Shown here piece by piece: positions 8,253 through 18,427 of a stretch of 64,000 nucleotides of DNA. Under the pieces are notes generated by a model that was given only the letters and a program-made list of their open reading frames with translations, ran no database searches and had not been told where the DNA came from. The stretch spans positions 62,001 through 126,000 of the forward strand of contig NZ_FOTP01000001.1 of assembly GCF_900114605.1 (NCBI RefSeq), given 5' to 3'. Positions within the stretch are counted from its first letter, which is position 1; every line of letters starts with the position of its first letter. The stretch is from Bradyrhizobium sp. NFR13 (lineage in GTDB: Bacteria; Pseudomonadota; Alphaproteobacteria; Rhizobiales; Xanthobacteraceae). The position numbers and the translations under genes were made by a program.

Positions 8253-9962
8253 TTACGCGGCGCGCACCGAGCGCAGGAAGTTCCCGACCTCCTGCTTCAG
8301 TCGCGTGCTTTCGCTGGAAAGCGACTGTGCCGCGGACAGAACCTGCGACGAGGCGGAACCTGCTTCTTCGACGCCGCGCTGCACATCGGTGATGTTCGAA
8401 CTCACCTGCATCGTACCTGCTGCGGCCTGCTGCACGTTGCGCGAAATCTCCTGCGTGGTGGCGCCCTGCTCTTCAACGGCCGATGCGATGGCGGAGGCGA
8501 TCTCCGACATCTGGCCGATGGTGGTCGAGATTTCCCTGATGGCCGAGACCGAATCCTCGGTCGCTTTCTGGATGCCGCTGACCTGCTGACTGATTTCACC
8601 GGTGGCTTTCGCGGTCTGCTCGGCCAGCGCCTTCACTTCCGCGGCAACCACCGCAAAGCCGCGACCGGCTTCGCCGGCTCGTGCGGCCTCGATCGTCGCA
8701 TTGAGCGCCAGCAGGTTGGTCTGGCCCGCGATGTTGTTGATCAGCTCAACCACATCGCCGATGCGTGCCGCGGCCGTCGCCAGTTCGCTGACGCGGTTGT
8801 TGGTGTTGTCGGCCTGCGCAACGGCCTCGCTGGCAATGCGCGCAGCGCCCTGCACCTGACGGCTGATCTCGTGCACCGACGACGACATCTCCTCGGTGGC
8901 GGATGCAACCGACTGCACGTTGGTCGCAGCTTCTTCCGACGCCGCCGACACAGCGATCGCCAAAGCCTGCGAGCGATCCGATGTTGCCGTCAATGTGGTG
9001 GCCGAACCTTCCAGTTCCTTCGAGGCGGATGACACGGTCTCGACGATCTGGCCGACAGCACCCTCGAAATCGGCAGCGAGCTTCATCATGTCCGCCTTGC
9101 GCTGTTCCGCGGTGCGGCTCTCCGTGACGATCTGCTCGGCTTTCATGCGCTCGACTTCGAGGCCGTTGGCCTTGAACACACCGAGTGCTGTCATGATCTC
9201 GCCGATCTCGTCGCGGCGGGCTGTCGCCGGAACATCGACGGACAGATCGCCATTCGCCAAACGGTTCATGGTAGCAATGCTTGTTTTCAACGGACGCACC
9301 ACGCTGCTGCGCGCCACAACGTAGCTGACAACGATGGCGAGCAGCATCACGCCGAGCGTCGCATAGATAATGGTCCAGAGCGTGTCGTTGGCGGTTTCGA
9401 GAAACTCGACCTTCTTGATGCCTACATAGAGAATGCCGATCACGTTGCGGCCAGCGTCGAAGATCGGATCATAGACGGTCATATAGGGCTCGCCGAGGAT
9501 GGCCACTTCACCACGGAACGCGGTCTTGCCGGTGAAGACCGCGTCATAGGCCGGTCCTTTCGCCAGCTGCGTGCCGATGGCACGCGTGCCATCCGGCTTC
9601 ATCACATTGGTCGAGATGCGGGTATCGTTCATGAAGATCGTGGCGGTGCCGCCGACCAGCGCCTTGATCTTGTCGACCGCAGCGAAATTGCCGTTCAGCG
9701 GCTTGCCATCCGCAAGCAGCTTGCCATCCGCGATACTGTATTTGTCACCACTCTCGCGCAGCACGTTCCAGGCGACGCGCATGTTGGTCTCGACCCGCTC
9801 CGTTGCGGATTTGGCGGCGCCCTGTTCGAGCACATATTTGGCAACCAAGGTGATGCAGACGCCGAGGATGAGAATGCCGGAGACCGTCATCAACATGATG
9901 CGCGGGCCAAGACCGAGACCCCGCAGGCGGCCGGGTTTGGGTTGGGAGGTGGACAACGGCAT
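8253..9962 (-). CDS. Methyl-accepting chemotaxis protein (Cache sensor, HAMP, MCP signal)
   Basis: A 569-residue chemoreceptor. The ATG at 9962 has AGGAG seven bases ahead, so the longer reading to 10001 is not used. Order: first membrane helix (about 22-44), a periplasmic single-Cache domain ('[16 protein letters not shown]' to '[12 protein letters not shown]'), second helix (about 190-212), HAMP, and a methyl-accepting signal domain with the hairpin region '[21 protein letters not shown]'. The C-terminus 'FLRSVRAA' is shared with the three receptors at 16.6-22.2 kb, but the sensor is a different Cache subtype (sCache_3-like) and the gene stands alone. Ligand unknown. It has no C-terminal CheR/CheB tether pentapeptide. 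Confidence 0.92.
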   Translation of the reverse strand: MPLSTSQPKPGRLRGLGLGPRIMLMTVSGILILGVCITLVAKYVLEQGAAKSATERVETNMRVAWNVLRESGDKYSIADGKLLADGKPLNGNFAAVDKIKALVGGTATIFMNDTRISTNVMKPDGTRAIGTQLAKGPAYDAVFTGKTAFRGEVAILGEPYMTVYDPIFDAGRNVIGILYVGIKKVEFLETANDTLWTIIYATLGVMLLAIVVSYVVARSSVVRPLKTSIATMNRLANGDLSVDVPATARRDEIGEIMTALGVFKANGLEVERMKAEQIVTESRTAEQRKADMMKLAADFEGAVGQIVETVSSASKELEGSATTLTATSDRSQALAIAVSAASEEAATNVQSVASATEEMSSSVHEISRQVQGAARIASEAVAQADNTNNRVSELATAAARIGDVVELINNIAGQTNLLALNATIEAARAGEAGRGFAVVAAEVKALAEQTAKATGEISQQVSGIQKATEDSVSAIREISTTIGQMSEIASAIASAVEEQGATTQEISRNVQQAAAGTMQVSSNITDVQRGVEEAGSASSQVLSAAQSLSSESTRLKQEVGNFLRSVRAA

Positions 9963-10269
9963 TGCAATCTCCTGTCGCGCACCGACCTTTCGGCCGTGCA
10001 CTCAAAGCAAAACAAGTTCCATCATTTGGATTCACTTTTATCCAGAAGCCATTGGAAAGCAGTTAATGTTCGCCAGGCGAAACGGTATAATTGTCTGATT
10101 TTTCAGGCATTTCGGCATCTGAATACCTTAATTGGGGTCCATTCCGAGCATCCATTCGACATATGTACCGATGCTCGCTCAGCTGCCGCGCATGGAGCCC
10201 GCGCGCCGGCGTGACTTGTGCCACCCGATGAACTGCCGCCTATGGAAGGCTGCATTGACCATCGAGCCG
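9963..10269. other. Divergent intergenic region
   Basis: About 300 bases between the chemoreceptor and the EamA transporter, which are transcribed apart. It must hold both promoters. I see no hairpin, repeat or extra gene that I can support. Part of it can be read as an N-terminal extension of the transporter, but that stretch is not membrane-like. Confidence 0.5.
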
Positions 10270-11184
10270 ATGACCCCTTCCGCTCCGCCGCGACAAACGA
10301 TCGTCGGCTGGTTCGCCAACCAGCCTTATCTCCTGCTCAGCCTCACCTCGCTGTTCTGGGCCGGGAATATCGTGCTCGGCCGCTATGTCGCCGGCCACGT
10401 CCCGCCGGTGACGCTGGCCTGCGTGCGCTGGATCGGGGCCTTCTTCCTGTTGCTGCCCTTCGCCTGGACGCATCTGCGCACGGACTGGCCGGTCTTCCGC
10501 GCACAGCTTTCCCTCATGACCATGCTGGCGCTGACCGGCTTCGCCGCCAATACAGTGCTGGCCTATTGGGGCCTGCAATACACGCAGGCCCTGAACGCGC
10601 TGCTGATCCAGTCGTCGGGTCCGCTCTGCGTCGCGCTGTGGACACTGATCCTGTTCGGTGTGAGGCTGACGCTGGCGCAACTGCTCGGCATCGTGGTCTC
10701 CATGGCCGGCGTACTGATCATCATCCTGCGCGGCGATCTCACCGCACTGGCCAGTATCCAGATCAACAAGGGCGATGCGATGCTGTTCGCAGCGCTGCTG
10801 GTGTTCGGTATCTATTCGGCGCTGATGCTGCGGCGACCGGTGACGCACCCGATGTCGCTGATCGCCTTCACCACCGCCGGCGGCGCGATCCTGACCCTGC
10901 CGATCAGCATCTGGGAACTCAACTCGGGATCGCCGCTGATCTTCGACACCGTGACACTGCTGACGCTCGCTTACGCCATGATCTTTCCGTCGGCGCTGGC
11001 CTATCTGTTCTTCAATCGCGGCATCGCACTGATCGGCCCGAATCGGGCTGCACCATTTCTGCATCTCATGCCGGTGTTCGGCTCGGTATTGGCCATCGCG
11101 TTTCTCGGCGAACAGCCGCAACTGTTTCACCTCATCGGCTACGTGCTGGTACTGTCGGGCGTATTCATCGCATCACGGCGATAG
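10270..11184 (+). CDS. EamA-family (DMT) exporter
   Basis: From the ATG at 10270 the product is 304 residues with ten hydrophobic helices in two repeated halves, the normal EamA layout and length. The first half starts near 'PYLLLSLTSLFWAGNIVLGRY', with the family's W-x-x-N-x-x-x-G pattern. The second half ends in 'GYVLVLSGVFIASRR'. These inner-membrane proteins export amino acids or metabolites; the substrate is unknown. The open frame extends upstream to 10132, but the added residues are polar and unlike the family. No strong Shine-Dalgarno decides the start. The TIM-barrel gene follows 48 bases later in the same direction. Confidence 0.9.
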   Translation: MTPSAPPRQTIVGWFANQPYLLLSLTSLFWAGNIVLGRYVAGHVPPVTLACVRWIGAFFLLLPFAWTHLRTDWPVFRAQLSLMTMLALTGFAANTVLAYWGLQYTQALNALLIQSSGPLCVALWTLILFGVRLTLAQLLGIVVSMAGVLIIILRGDLTALASIQINKGDAMLFAALLVFGIYSALMLRRPVTHPMSLIAFTTAGGAILTLPISIWELNSGSPLIFDTVTLLTLAYAMIFPSALAYLFFNRGIALIGPNRAAPFLHLMPVFGSVLAIAFLGEQPQLFHLIGYVLVLSGVFIASRR

Positions 11185-11232
11185 ACCGAACATCAGCTCC
11201 GGCCAGCCTGACATCGGGAGTAGAAACATCTC

Positions 11233-12036
11233 ATGACCGTTTTCTCGCTCGCCCACCTCACCGTGCTATCGCTGGCGCCGCCAGAGATGATCGACGTTGC
11301 CGCGCGCTGCGGCTACCGGAGTGTCGGACTGAGACTGATCGCCGTGACCGCGGAAAGCCCTGGCTACCCGCTGATGAACGACAAGGCGATGATGCGGCAA
11401 ACAAAGGCGCGTCTCGCCGACACCGGACTGCACGTGCTCGATATTGAACTCGTCAAGATCACGCCCGGGATCGACGTCGCGGCGCTTGAGCCGATGCTCA
11501 CCGCCGGCGCGGAGCTCGGAGCCCGCCATGTCATCGTCGCGCCCTATGATCCCGACTTGTCCCGCCTCGCCGACCGACTGGCGGCCATCGCCGATCTTGC
11601 GGCGCGATACGGCATCATGCCAGTGATGGAGTTCTTTCCCTGGACCAATGTGTCGAACCTGCACACGGCGCGCGCCATCGTCGAGACCGCAGGCCGCGCC
11701 AATGCGGGTATCCTTGTCGATACGCTGCATTTCGACCGCTCCGACAGCAGCCTCGCCGAACTCGACGACATGCCATCGCGCTTGCTGCCGTTTTTCCATT
11801 TTTGCGATGCTCCGGCGGAGAAGCCTGGCACGGTGGAAGGACTGCTGCACACCGCGCGCGCTGAACGGCTGCCACCCGGCGACGGCGGCATCGACCTCCG
11901 CGCCATCGTCGCGCACCTGCCGAAGCATATTCCGGTCGCGCTCGAAGTGCCGATGGATGCGCTGACCCGGGAGCGCGGCCCCGAAGAAGTCGCGCGCCGC
12001 GCAATCGCCGGCGCGAAGCGCCTGCTGGGAGATTGA
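11233..12036 (+). CDS. Sugar phosphate isomerase/epimerase-like TIM-barrel protein
   Basis: A 267-residue protein of the xylose-isomerase-like TIM-barrel family (AP endonuclease 2 fold). Metal-binding positions can be seen as Glu in 'VMEFFPWTNVSN', Asp/His in 'ILVDTLHFDRSD', His in 'FFHFCDAPAE' and Glu in 'VALEVPMDALT'. The family includes epimerases, dehydratases and inosose-type enzymes acting on small polyols. The reaction here cannot be assigned. It probably shares a transcript with the exporter upstream, which would fit a small catabolic or export unit, but that is inference. Confidence 0.85.
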   Translation: MTVFSLAHLTVLSLAPPEMIDVAARCGYRSVGLRLIAVTAESPGYPLMNDKAMMRQTKARLADTGLHVLDIELVKITPGIDVAALEPMLTAGAELGARHVIVAPYDPDLSRLADRLAAIADLAARYGIMPVMEFFPWTNVSNLHTARAIVETAGRANAGILVDTLHFDRSDSSLAELDDMPSRLLPFFHFCDAPAEKPGTVEGLLHTARAERLPPGDGGIDLRAIVAHLPKHIPVALEVPMDALTRERGPEEVARRAIAGAKRLLGD

Positions 12037-12098
12037 GAATCCAGCGAGTCATCTACGCGCACATGCCACTGCCCGGCATAGCACCTGTCCCGCGCGCG

Positions 12099-12392
12099 TT
12101 ATGCCAACGTATGAACGATAACCGGCCCGGCTATCGCTGTGGCTGGTCCAATCAGCAAGGGCGCCAGATTCTGTTCGCTCCACGCGAGCCCGCGTCGGTT
12201 CGACTCCTCCGCGCCTGCGAAATTGTTGAAGATGCTGATCGCCGTCACCGTATCGTCGGACGCATAGACCACATAATAGGCCATGAAGCCTTCGACATCA
12301 CTGATGATCGGAATGGCACCTTCCTTGATCCGGCGCGTCAGTTCCTCAGCCATGCCGGTCTTTGCCTTGCTCTGACGAATGGCAGCATACAT
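12099..12392 (-). CDS. Small ABM-like (dimeric alpha/beta barrel) protein
   Basis: From the ATG at 12392, with AAGGAG six bases ahead, the product is 97 residues. The pattern 'YAAIRQSKAKTG', a central 'ISDVEGFMAYYVVYASDD' and 'TAISIFNNFAGAEESNR' resembles the antibiotic-biosynthesis-monooxygenase fold, a small dimeric ferredoxin-like barrel. No catalytic residue is diagnostic, and the function is unknown. It is followed upstream by mbfA on the same strand with a 150-base gap, so cotranscription is possible but not shown. Confidence 0.72.
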   Translation of the reverse strand: MYAAIRQSKAKTGMAEELTRRIKEGAIPIISDVEGFMAYYVVYASDDTVTAISIFNNFAGAEESNRRGLAWSEQNLAPLLIGPATAIAGPVIVHTLA

Positions 12393-12546
12393 GGGACGCT
12401 CCTTCACCCGTAAGCTGCCCGCGATCGCACCTGCCGCGATCATGCATCGCACACACTCATCATCGGCGGGACGAGCAGCAGGGTTTCCCGCCGCATAGAA
12501 CCTACGCCATCCCGCGCAACGACGCCATCTGACGCCTCCCCACCCG

Positions 12547-13518
12547 CTACGCGCCTCCGATCAATATCCCCACCGCCAGAACGATGACGCCGCCAAGCAC
12601 CACCTGAAAGACGGCCTGCAGGAACGGCGTATCCATATAGCGCGCCCTGATATAGGCGATGGCCCAGAGTTCGAAGAAAACGACAACACTTGCGATGGCC
12701 GTCGCGATCCAGAATGCATTCGGCCAGCTGTCCGGCACGAGATATGGCAGAGTATGGCCGAGACCACCCAGCGTCGTCATCAGGCCGCAGATGCCGCCGC
12801 GCAGCCACGGCGAGCCGCGTCCAGTCATGGAGCCATCGTCCGACAGCGCTTCGGCGAAACCCATGCTAATGCCGGCGCCGATCGATGCGGCGAGGCCGAC
12901 AAGGAATGTCTGCCAGTTGTGATGTGTTGCAAACGCGGCCGCAAACAGCGGCGCCAGCGTCGATACGGAGCCGTCCATCAAGCCCGCAAGACCTGGCTGG
13001 ACATATTGCAGGACGAACATCCGGTGGCGGGTGTTGTCCTCCATCGTGCGAACGTCGGATGTCAGGATGGCATCCGATAATTTGGCCGCAAGATGCTCGT
13101 GTCCTTTTTCGAGCTCGGCCAGATCGCCCAGCAACTTGCGAACGCCGACATCCGTCGCCTGCTCGGCCGCCTTGGCGTAAAAGCGCTCGGCCTCGAACTC
13201 CATCCTCTCGGCCTCCTTGCGGATGGTGTCGAGCGACAGGTTACGCGTGAGCCAGATCGGTCGGCGGCGAATGAAGCCCTTGACGTCTTCGCGCCGGATC
13301 GGCGGAAGGTTCGGTCCGAAGCGCTCCTCATACATCTGCAACAGCAGATGCCGATGGCCTTTTTCCTCTTCGGCCATCTCGCTGAAGACTTTCGCGGAAT
13401 CGGGATAGCGCTCTGCCAGATCCTCGGCGAAGCTCAGATAGATCCGGCTGTCCTCTTCCTCGCTGGAGATCGCAACCGCCAGGACCTCGCGTTCGGTGAG
13501 CTCCGAAAACGCCTTCAT
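12547..13518 (-). CDS. mbfA: Membrane-bound ferritin-like iron exporter MbfA
   Basis: A 323-residue fusion, the size and layout of Bradyrhizobium MbfA. The N-terminal ferritin/rubrerythrin-like domain (residues about 1-150) has iron-ligand motifs '[16 protein letters not shown]', '[13 protein letters not shown]', '[12 protein letters not shown]' and 'ELEKGHEHL'. The C-terminal VIT1/CCC1-like membrane domain (about 170-323) carries '[18 protein letters not shown]' and '[18 protein letters not shown]'. The protein senses and exports ferrous iron across the inner membrane, protecting against iron and peroxide stress. A perfect 15-base ICE palindrome sits 19 bases before the ATG, which fits repression by Irr at low iron. 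Confidence 0.95.
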   Translation of the reverse strand: MKAFSELTEREVLAVAISSEEEDSRIYLSFAEDLAERYPDSAKVFSEMAEEEKGHRHLLLQMYEERFGPNLPPIRREDVKGFIRRRPIWLTRNLSLDTIRKEAERMEFEAERFYAKAAEQATDVGVRKLLGDLAELEKGHEHLAAKLSDAILTSDVRTMEDNTRHRMFVLQYVQPGLAGLMDGSVSTLAPLFAAAFATHHNWQTFLVGLAASIGAGISMGFAEALSDDGSMTGRGSPWLRGGICGLMTTLGGLGHTLPYLVPDSWPNAFWIATAIASVVVFFELWAIAYIRARYMDTPFLQAVFQVVLGGVIVLAVGILIGGA

Positions 13519-13536
13519 ATCAAAGCCTTACTTAAT

Positions 13537-13551
13537 TTAGAATTATTCTAA
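13537..13551. promoter_or_regulatory. Iron control element (Irr box) of mbfA
   Basis: TTAGAATTATTCTAA is a perfect palindrome (seven bases each side of a central T) inside an AT-rich stretch just ahead of mbfA. It matches the rhizobial ICE pattern TTTAGAA-N3-TTCTAAA. Irr is known to repress mbfA through such a site in Bradyrhizobium. The position close to the start codon suggests it overlaps the promoter. Confidence 0.85.
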
Positions 13552-13923
13552 TATATACAGGAACTGCTCCGCATTTGTCAAAGAGCTTTGCGCCTGCGCA
13601 GGCTCAACCCGTCGCTGGTCGGGACGCAATAACCGCGGCGAGAAGGACCACGACGAAACGACCGCGCGTGCTCCAGAGGTCGCCCCCGGCATTCACACTG
13701 CGCCCGACGCGGAGATGCTGCGGATCAGCGGTCGTCTGAAAGTGCTGTCGCTAACGAATGCAATGAGGTCGGCCTGGTGCTGTAGAAGTCCATGCATGGC
13801 CTGCGCCATCGACAATGCGCTCACCTGAAGCACATACCTTTCCACTTCCGTGCGTCACCGACCTCCGCTAGTTTGCCCGCAACAAATACGGGCTACCAAG
13901 GCCAATTCAGGGAGAAAAGCGGA
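13552..13923. other. Divergent intergenic region between mbfA and the Bug protein gene
   Basis: About 370 bases with no convincing gene. It contains a 12-base perfect palindrome GCCTGCGCAGGC at 13592-13603. An open frame from 13792 is only the upstream extension of the binding-protein gene and lacks a signal-like start. Promoters for both neighbours should be here. Confidence 0.5.
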
Positions 13924-14910
13924 ATGCACGGACTTTCAGTTCTTCGCGGTGTGGCGAGCGCATCGTTTATCGGAGCGCTGCTATTGGCGTCCCCGGACGC
14001 CATCGCACAGACTGCGAACTATCCGAACCGGGCGATCACGCTGGTGCTCCCGTTCGCCGCAGGCAGCGGCACCGACACTACGACGCGCCTGATCGCCAAG
14101 GAGCTCGGCACCGCGCTGAACGCCAACACCGTGATCGACAACAAGGCCGGCGCCAATGGCTCGATCGCCGCCAGTTTCGTCGCCCGCGCCCCCGCCGACG
14201 GTTACACGCTGTTCGTCACGACCAACACGACGCATTCGGCCAATCCTTTTCTGCTCAAGACCATGAGCTATGATCCGATCAAGGATTTCACCCCGATCGC
14301 GCGGACCGGCGACCTGCCCTTCATGCTGGTGATCAATCCGGACATTCCCGCCAACTCGGTCCAGGAGCTGGTCGCGCTCGCCAAAAAGGAGCCGGGCAAG
14401 TACTCCTACGCATCAGGCAGTTCGTCGGCGATCGTGTCGGGCGCGACCTTTGCCCGCCTCGCCGGGCTCGATCTCCTGCACGTGCCCTACAAGAGCTCGC
14501 CGCCGGCACTGACCGATGTCATCGCCGGCCGCGTCAGCATGATGTTCGTCGACGTGCCGACCGGCCTGCCGCACGTCAACGCCAAGGCACTGAAGTCGCT
14601 TGCAGTGACCACGAAATATCGCTCCAAGCTGCTGCCTGAGCTCCCAACCATGGACGAGGCCGGCGTGAAGGGCTTCGACATCACCTCGTGGCAGGGCTAT
14701 CTCGGCCCGGCCAACATGCCGAAGGACATCGTCGTCAAGCTCAACGCCGAAATCCGCAAGATCGTCGAACGTCCCGAAATCCAGAAAGACCTCGCCAACC
14801 GCGGCATGGAAGCCTTCTCCGGTACGCCGGAAGAATTCGACGCCTTCCTGAAAGATCAGCTCAAGGTGTGGGAGAAGCTGATCACGGATGCGGGGATCGA
14901 GAAGCAGTAA
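13924..14910 (+). CDS. Bug/TctC-family periplasmic solute-binding protein
   Basis: From the ATG at 13924, preceded by AGGGAG, the product is 328 residues, normal for the Bug family. A signal peptide ends near 'DAIAQ' (residue about 24). The mature protein opens with 'YPNRAITLVLPFAAGSGTD', and then shows 'VIDNKAGANGSIAA' and 'LLHVPYKSSPPALTDVIAG', all Bug signatures. These proteins bind carboxylates or aromatics and feed a TctAB membrane carrier. No TctA or TctB gene is next to it, so it is an orphan binding protein, which is common in this order. Ligand unknown. Confidence 0.92.
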   Translation: MHGLSVLRGVASASFIGALLLASPDAIAQTANYPNRAITLVLPFAAGSGTDTTTRLIAKELGTALNANTVIDNKAGANGSIAASFVARAPADGYTLFVTTNTTHSANPFLLKTMSYDPIKDFTPIARTGDLPFMLVINPDIPANSVQELVALAKKEPGKYSYASGSSSAIVSGATFARLAGLDLLHVPYKSSPPALTDVIAGRVSMMFVDVPTGLPHVNAKALKSLAVTTKYRSKLLPELPTMDEAGVKGFDITSWQGYLGPANMPKDIVVKLNAEIRKIVERPEIQKDLANRGMEAFSGTPEEFDAFLKDQLKVWEKLITDAGIEKQ

Positions 14911-14934
14911 CTAGGGATCGGCCTCTCAACTGTC

Positions 14935-14954
14935 GTCCCCGCGAAGGCGGGGAC
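14935..14954. repeat. REP-like palindrome (GTCCCCGC-GAAG-GCGGGGAC)
   Basis: An 8-base perfect stem with a GAAG loop lies 25 bases after the Bug gene. The sequence 'GTCCCCGCGAAGGCGGGGAC' is of the dispersed intergenic repeat type found in Bradyrhizobium-like genomes. There is no T-run, so it is not a clear terminator. Confidence 0.6.
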
Positions 14955-15181
14955 CCATAGCCTCCGTCCTGTCAAAAAAAGCTCTCGCGGCAGAGTGTCG
15001 AAGCACTGACCTTGGTTAAAGACCTGAGCAGGATGACAACAGCGATAGTCTAACCCGCAGCCGAGGCGACGCCATGCCGCAGATCTTTCCCCTGCTGTCA
15101 CTCAGTCGTCACAGAATTGTCAGCGCAGCGTAACGCCCGCGCCCCAGAACACGCCGCATGGTCACCACAAAGGAGACAACC

Positions 15182-16537
15182 ATGCGCAGCACATTCCTCT
15201 GCTCCGTCGCTTCCCTCGTCATGCTTTCTTCCACAGCCTTTGCGCAGTCGGAAGGCGAATTTCCAGCCAAGCTCGCCGGCCATGCCGTGCTGCCGGCGAC
15301 GTCGACCATCGACGCCCCTGCCGACGCACCGAATGACCTGAAGACCTCGGGCAAATACACCACCGGCAAGCGCGTCGACGCGCTCGGCACCGTGATGGGC
15401 AAGTCCTATGAGCGCGCCACCGGCATCTCGCTGCCGATGAAGGGCCAGCCGCTGCAGGGCCATTCCGGCATCAAGGTGATGCCCGACGGTTCGTTCTGGG
15501 TGCTGACCGACAATGGCGCCGGCTCGCGCTACAATTCGGCCGACTACATGATCTATCTCAATCACCACAAGATCGACTGGAAGAACGGCAAGGTCGAGAA
15601 GCAGGCCACCGTGTTCCTGCACGATCCCGACAAGAAGGTGCCGTTCCGCATCGTCCATGAAGACACCGCCAAGCGCTACCTGACTGGCGCCGATGTTGAC
15701 ACCGAAGGCTTCCAGATCATCGGCGACAATTTCTGGATCGGTGAGGAATTCGGCCCCTATATCATCAAGGCCGACAAGACCGGCAAGGTGCTGGCCGTGT
15801 TCGACACCGTCGCCGATGGCAAGCCGGTGCGTTCCCCGGATCATTGGTCGGTGCAGTCGCCAGGCGCACCGGGCGCCACCTACACCACCGTCAACCTGCG
15901 CCGCTCCAAAGGCTATGAAGGCTTCGCCTCCTCCAAGGATGGCAAGTTCCTCTACGGCCTGCTCGAGGGCCCGATCTGGGATGCCGAGAAGAAGGATTGG
16001 GAAAAGGTCGACGGCAAGGAAGCGTCGCGCATCCTGGAATTCGATGTCGCCCACGAGAAGTTCACCGGTCGCTACTGGCAATATGTGTTCGAACAGAACG
16101 GCAATGCCATCGGCGACTTCAACATGATCACCGCCGACAACGGCCTGATCATCGAGCGTGACAACGGCGAAGGCACCAAGGACAAGGCCTGTGCAGACGG
16201 CAAGCGCGGTGAAGACTGCTTCCCGGATCTCGCCAAGTTCAAGCGCGTCTACAAGATCGAACTGAACGACGCCAATGTCGGCAAGCCGGTCCGCAAGGTC
16301 GGTTTCATCGACCTGATGAAGATCCAGGACCCGAACAAGCTGGCCCGCAAGCCGCTCAATGACGGCGTGCTGACCTTCCCGTTCTTCACCATCGAGAACG
16401 TCGACCAGGTTGATGCCACCCACATCATCGTCGGCAACGACAACAACCTGCCGTTCTCGTCGAGCCGCGAGCCGAACAAGGCCGATGACAACGAGTTCGT
16501 GCTGCTCGAAGTCGCCGACTTCCTGAAGGCGAAGTAA
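15182..16537 (+). CDS. Secreted esterase-like phytase family protein
   Basis: From the ATG at 15182 (AAAGGAG six bases ahead) the product is 451 residues with a signal peptide ending 'TAFAQ'. It follows the 'esterase-like activity of phytase' (PF13449) pattern. Segments such as 'LQGHSGIKVMPDGSFWVLTD', 'IGEEFGPYIIKADKTGKVL', 'KGYEGFASSKDGKFLYGLLE' and 'DNGLIIERDNGEG' fit a beta-propeller with acidic loops. It probably acts on phosphoesters in the periplasm, but activity has been shown for few members. A rho-independent terminator follows at 16571-16596. Confidence 0.88.
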   Translation: MRSTFLCSVASLVMLSSTAFAQSEGEFPAKLAGHAVLPATSTIDAPADAPNDLKTSGKYTTGKRVDALGTVMGKSYERATGISLPMKGQPLQGHSGIKVMPDGSFWVLTDNGAGSRYNSADYMIYLNHHKIDWKNGKVEKQATVFLHDPDKKVPFRIVHEDTAKRYLTGADVDTEGFQIIGDNFWIGEEFGPYIIKADKTGKVLAVFDTVADGKPVRSPDHWSVQSPGAPGATYTTVNLRRSKGYEGFASSKDGKFLYGLLEGPIWDAEKKDWEKVDGKEASRILEFDVAHEKFTGRYWQYVFEQNGNAIGDFNMITADNGLIIERDNGEGTKDKACADGKRGEDCFPDLAKFKRVYKIELNDANVGKPVRKVGFIDLMKIQDPNKLARKPLNDGVLTFPFFTIENVDQVDATHIIVGNDNNLPFSSSREPNKADDNEFVLLEVADFLKAK

Positions 16538-16570
16538 GCAACGCGAGCAGGCATCAGCCTGAACGACGAA

Positions 16571-16596
16571 AGCCCTCCCGCAAGGGAGGGCTTTTT
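16571..16596 (+). terminator. Rho-independent terminator of the phytase-like gene
   Basis: AGCCCTCCC-GCAA-GGGAGGGCT is a 9-base perfect stem with a tight loop, directly followed by a run of five T, 33 bases after the stop codon. Confidence 0.9.
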
Positions 16597-16618
16597 GCGT
16601 TAGAGCGTGATCTACTTT

Positions 16619-16639
16619 CCTCTCCCACAAGGGGAGAGG
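16619..16639. repeat. CCTCTCCC-type intergenic palindrome
   Basis: CCTCTCCC, five bases, GGGAGAGG. The same arms recur in the serC-serA spacer (24034-24268). It sits just after the stop of the chemoreceptor gene on the minus strand. Confidence 0.55.
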
Positions 16640-16652
16640 GGAAGAAGAGCCT

Positions 16653-18338
16653 CTACGCCGCACGCACCTTGGTCAGGAACTCGTCCACCGCCGTCCGCAA
16701 CATGCCGGACTGGGTGTCGAGCTCCCTGGCATTCGACAACACCTGCGAGGCCGCCGTCCCGGTCGCTTCTGCTGCGCTGCTGACGCCGCCGATATGTTCG
16801 CTGATCTCACTGGAGCCTGCCGCGACCGACTGAATGTTGCGCGCGATTTCCCGCGTGGCCTCGCCCTGCTCCTGGACGGCCGTGGAGATGCTGGTGGTGA
16901 TCTCGCTCATCTGCGCAATGGTGCCTGTAATGGCGCTGATCGAAAGCACGGCTTCGCTGGTGGATGCCTGCATGGCGGCAACCTGGGCGGAGATCTCTTC
17001 AGTGGCCTTGGCGGTCTGGCTGGCCAGCGCCTTCACTTCAGAGGCGACGACCGCAAAGCCGCGGCCGGACTCGCCGGCGCGCGCCGCTTCGATGGTCGCA
17101 TTCAGCGCGAGCAGATTGGTCTGGGAGGCGATGCTGTGGATCAACTGAACCACTTCGCCGATCTTCTCCGCGCCGCTGGACAACAGCTGAACGGTCGCAT
17201 TGGTGCGCTCCGCATCGCCGACTGCCTTGCTCGCAATTTGGCTCGACTGCGAGACCTGCCGCAAGACTTCGCTGACCGAAGCCGACAATTCCTCGGCGGC
17301 GGCTGCAACCGTGCTGACATTGTCCGACGACCGCTCCGACGCGGCTCCGACCGTTGATGCACGCGAACTGGCATCGCTGGCGGTCGCCGTCATGGATTGG
17401 GCGGTAGTCTGCATCCCTGCTGCTGCCGTCGATACCGAGCGGACAATACCGTTGACGCTGCGTTCGAAATCATCGGCGATGCTCTCCATCGCCGAACGCC
17501 GTTCGGCAGACGCGCGCGCCTGCGTCTCGGCTTCGATCTTGTCGAGCCCGCGAATCCGGATCGCGTTGTCCTTGAAGACCTGAACGGTCGATGCCATCGC
17601 ACCGATCTCATCGCCGCGCCCGGTCCCGGGAATGTCGTCCTCAAGCGCGCCATCGGCCAGCGTGCGCATCCGCGCGCCGAGCTGACCGAGCGGCCGGCTG
17701 ATGCTGCGACCGATCACCCAGGCGATGCCGCCCGCGACCACACCGATGGCAAGGATCGCCAAACCGAGCGCCCAGATGATCGGCTTCAATCGGGCATCGA
17801 GGTCTTCCAGATAGGCCCCGGCGCCCACATACATGTTCCATCCGGGGATCGCGGCGGCATAGGCAACCTTGCGCAGCGGCTCCGTCTGGCCGGGTTTGAC
17901 ATAGTCATAGAACATCGTGTGTTCGCCTTTGGCAGCAACACTGTCGCGCCACTCACGGCCGATCGCCTTGCCATTGGTCACCACATCGAGACGGTTCTGA
18001 CCAATCTGCTTCGCATCCGGCGACAACACCGTCACGCCGTCCATCATGGAGCCAAACAGATAGCCGGCGCCGTTGTCGTAGGTCATCGTGTTTGCACGAC
18101 GACCGAATTCGGCCATCGCGGCTTCCTTGGTGAGCTGACCGGCATCGACCTGTTTTTGCAATCCGATCGCCACGCTGCGTGCAGCGTCGACGAAGTGGCG
18201 AAGCTCCTCGATCCTCGAGGTCATCATCTCGCGCTGAACGAAATATCCCGCGAGAACGCCAGATGCGCACAGGCCAAGCAACATGACACCCACCAGAATA
18301 CCGAGCTTGGGTGTTATCGTCAGATTATTTATTCTCAC
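16653..18338 (-). CDS. Methyl-accepting chemotaxis protein, first of three tandem paralogues
   Basis: I place the start at a GTG at 18338, seven bases after GGAGA. It gives 561 residues and an N-terminus ('[20 protein letters not shown]') that aligns with the receptor at 22215. Order: helix (about 12-34), periplasmic sCache_2 domain with '[19 protein letters not shown]', helix near '[17 protein letters not shown]', HAMP, and the signal domain with '[21 protein letters not shown]'. The ligand is unknown. The signal domain is almost identical to those of the next two receptors. The longer reading to 18398 is unlikely. Confidence 0.9.
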   Translation of the reverse strand: MRINNLTITPKLGILVGVMLLGLCASGVLAGYFVQREMMTSRIEELRHFVDAARSVAIGLQKQVDAGQLTKEAAMAEFGRRANTMTYDNGAGYLFGSMMDGVTVLSPDAKQIGQNRLDVVTNGKAIGREWRDSVAAKGEHTMFYDYVKPGQTEPLRKVAYAAAIPGWNMYVGAGAYLEDLDARLKPIIWALGLAILAIGVVAGGIAWVIGRSISRPLGQLGARMRTLADGALEDDIPGTGRGDEIGAMASTVQVFKDNAIRIRGLDKIEAETQARASAERRSAMESIADDFERSVNGIVRSVSTAAAGMQTTAQSMTATASDASSRASTVGAASERSSDNVSTVAAAAEELSASVSEVLRQVSQSSQIASKAVGDAERTNATVQLLSSGAEKIGEVVQLIHSIASQTNLLALNATIEAARAGESGRGFAVVASEVKALASQTAKATEEISAQVAAMQASTSEAVLSISAITGTIAQMSEITTSISTAVQEQGEATREIARNIQSVAAGSSEISEHIGGVSSAAEATGTAASQVLSNARELDTQSGMLRTAVDEFLTKVRAA

Positions 18339-18427
18339 AATGATGTCTCCAAAAAAGGTCTGGCGTGCTCTGATACCAATCGGGGAGAAGAGTACCAAAG
18401 AGACCTTTTTTAGTTCTTACAAACCAT

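Noticed and set aside
12150-12225. tRNA-like T-loop GGTTCGACTCC near 12197
   Set aside because: No matching acceptor, D or anticodon stems could be placed around it, and it lies inside the small ABM-like gene.
13592-13603. 12-base palindrome GCCTGCGCAGGC
   Set aside because: A GC-rich palindrome of this length is expected now and then by chance in such DNA, and it has no T-run or link to a promoter that I can see.
15098-16663. Long open frame on the minus strand (521 codons) opposite the phytase-like gene
   Set aside because: It is antisense to a well-supported gene with signal peptide, ribosome site and family motifs. Its own translation is rich in Arg, Asp, Val and His with no domain, as expected from the mirror frame of a GC-rich gene.
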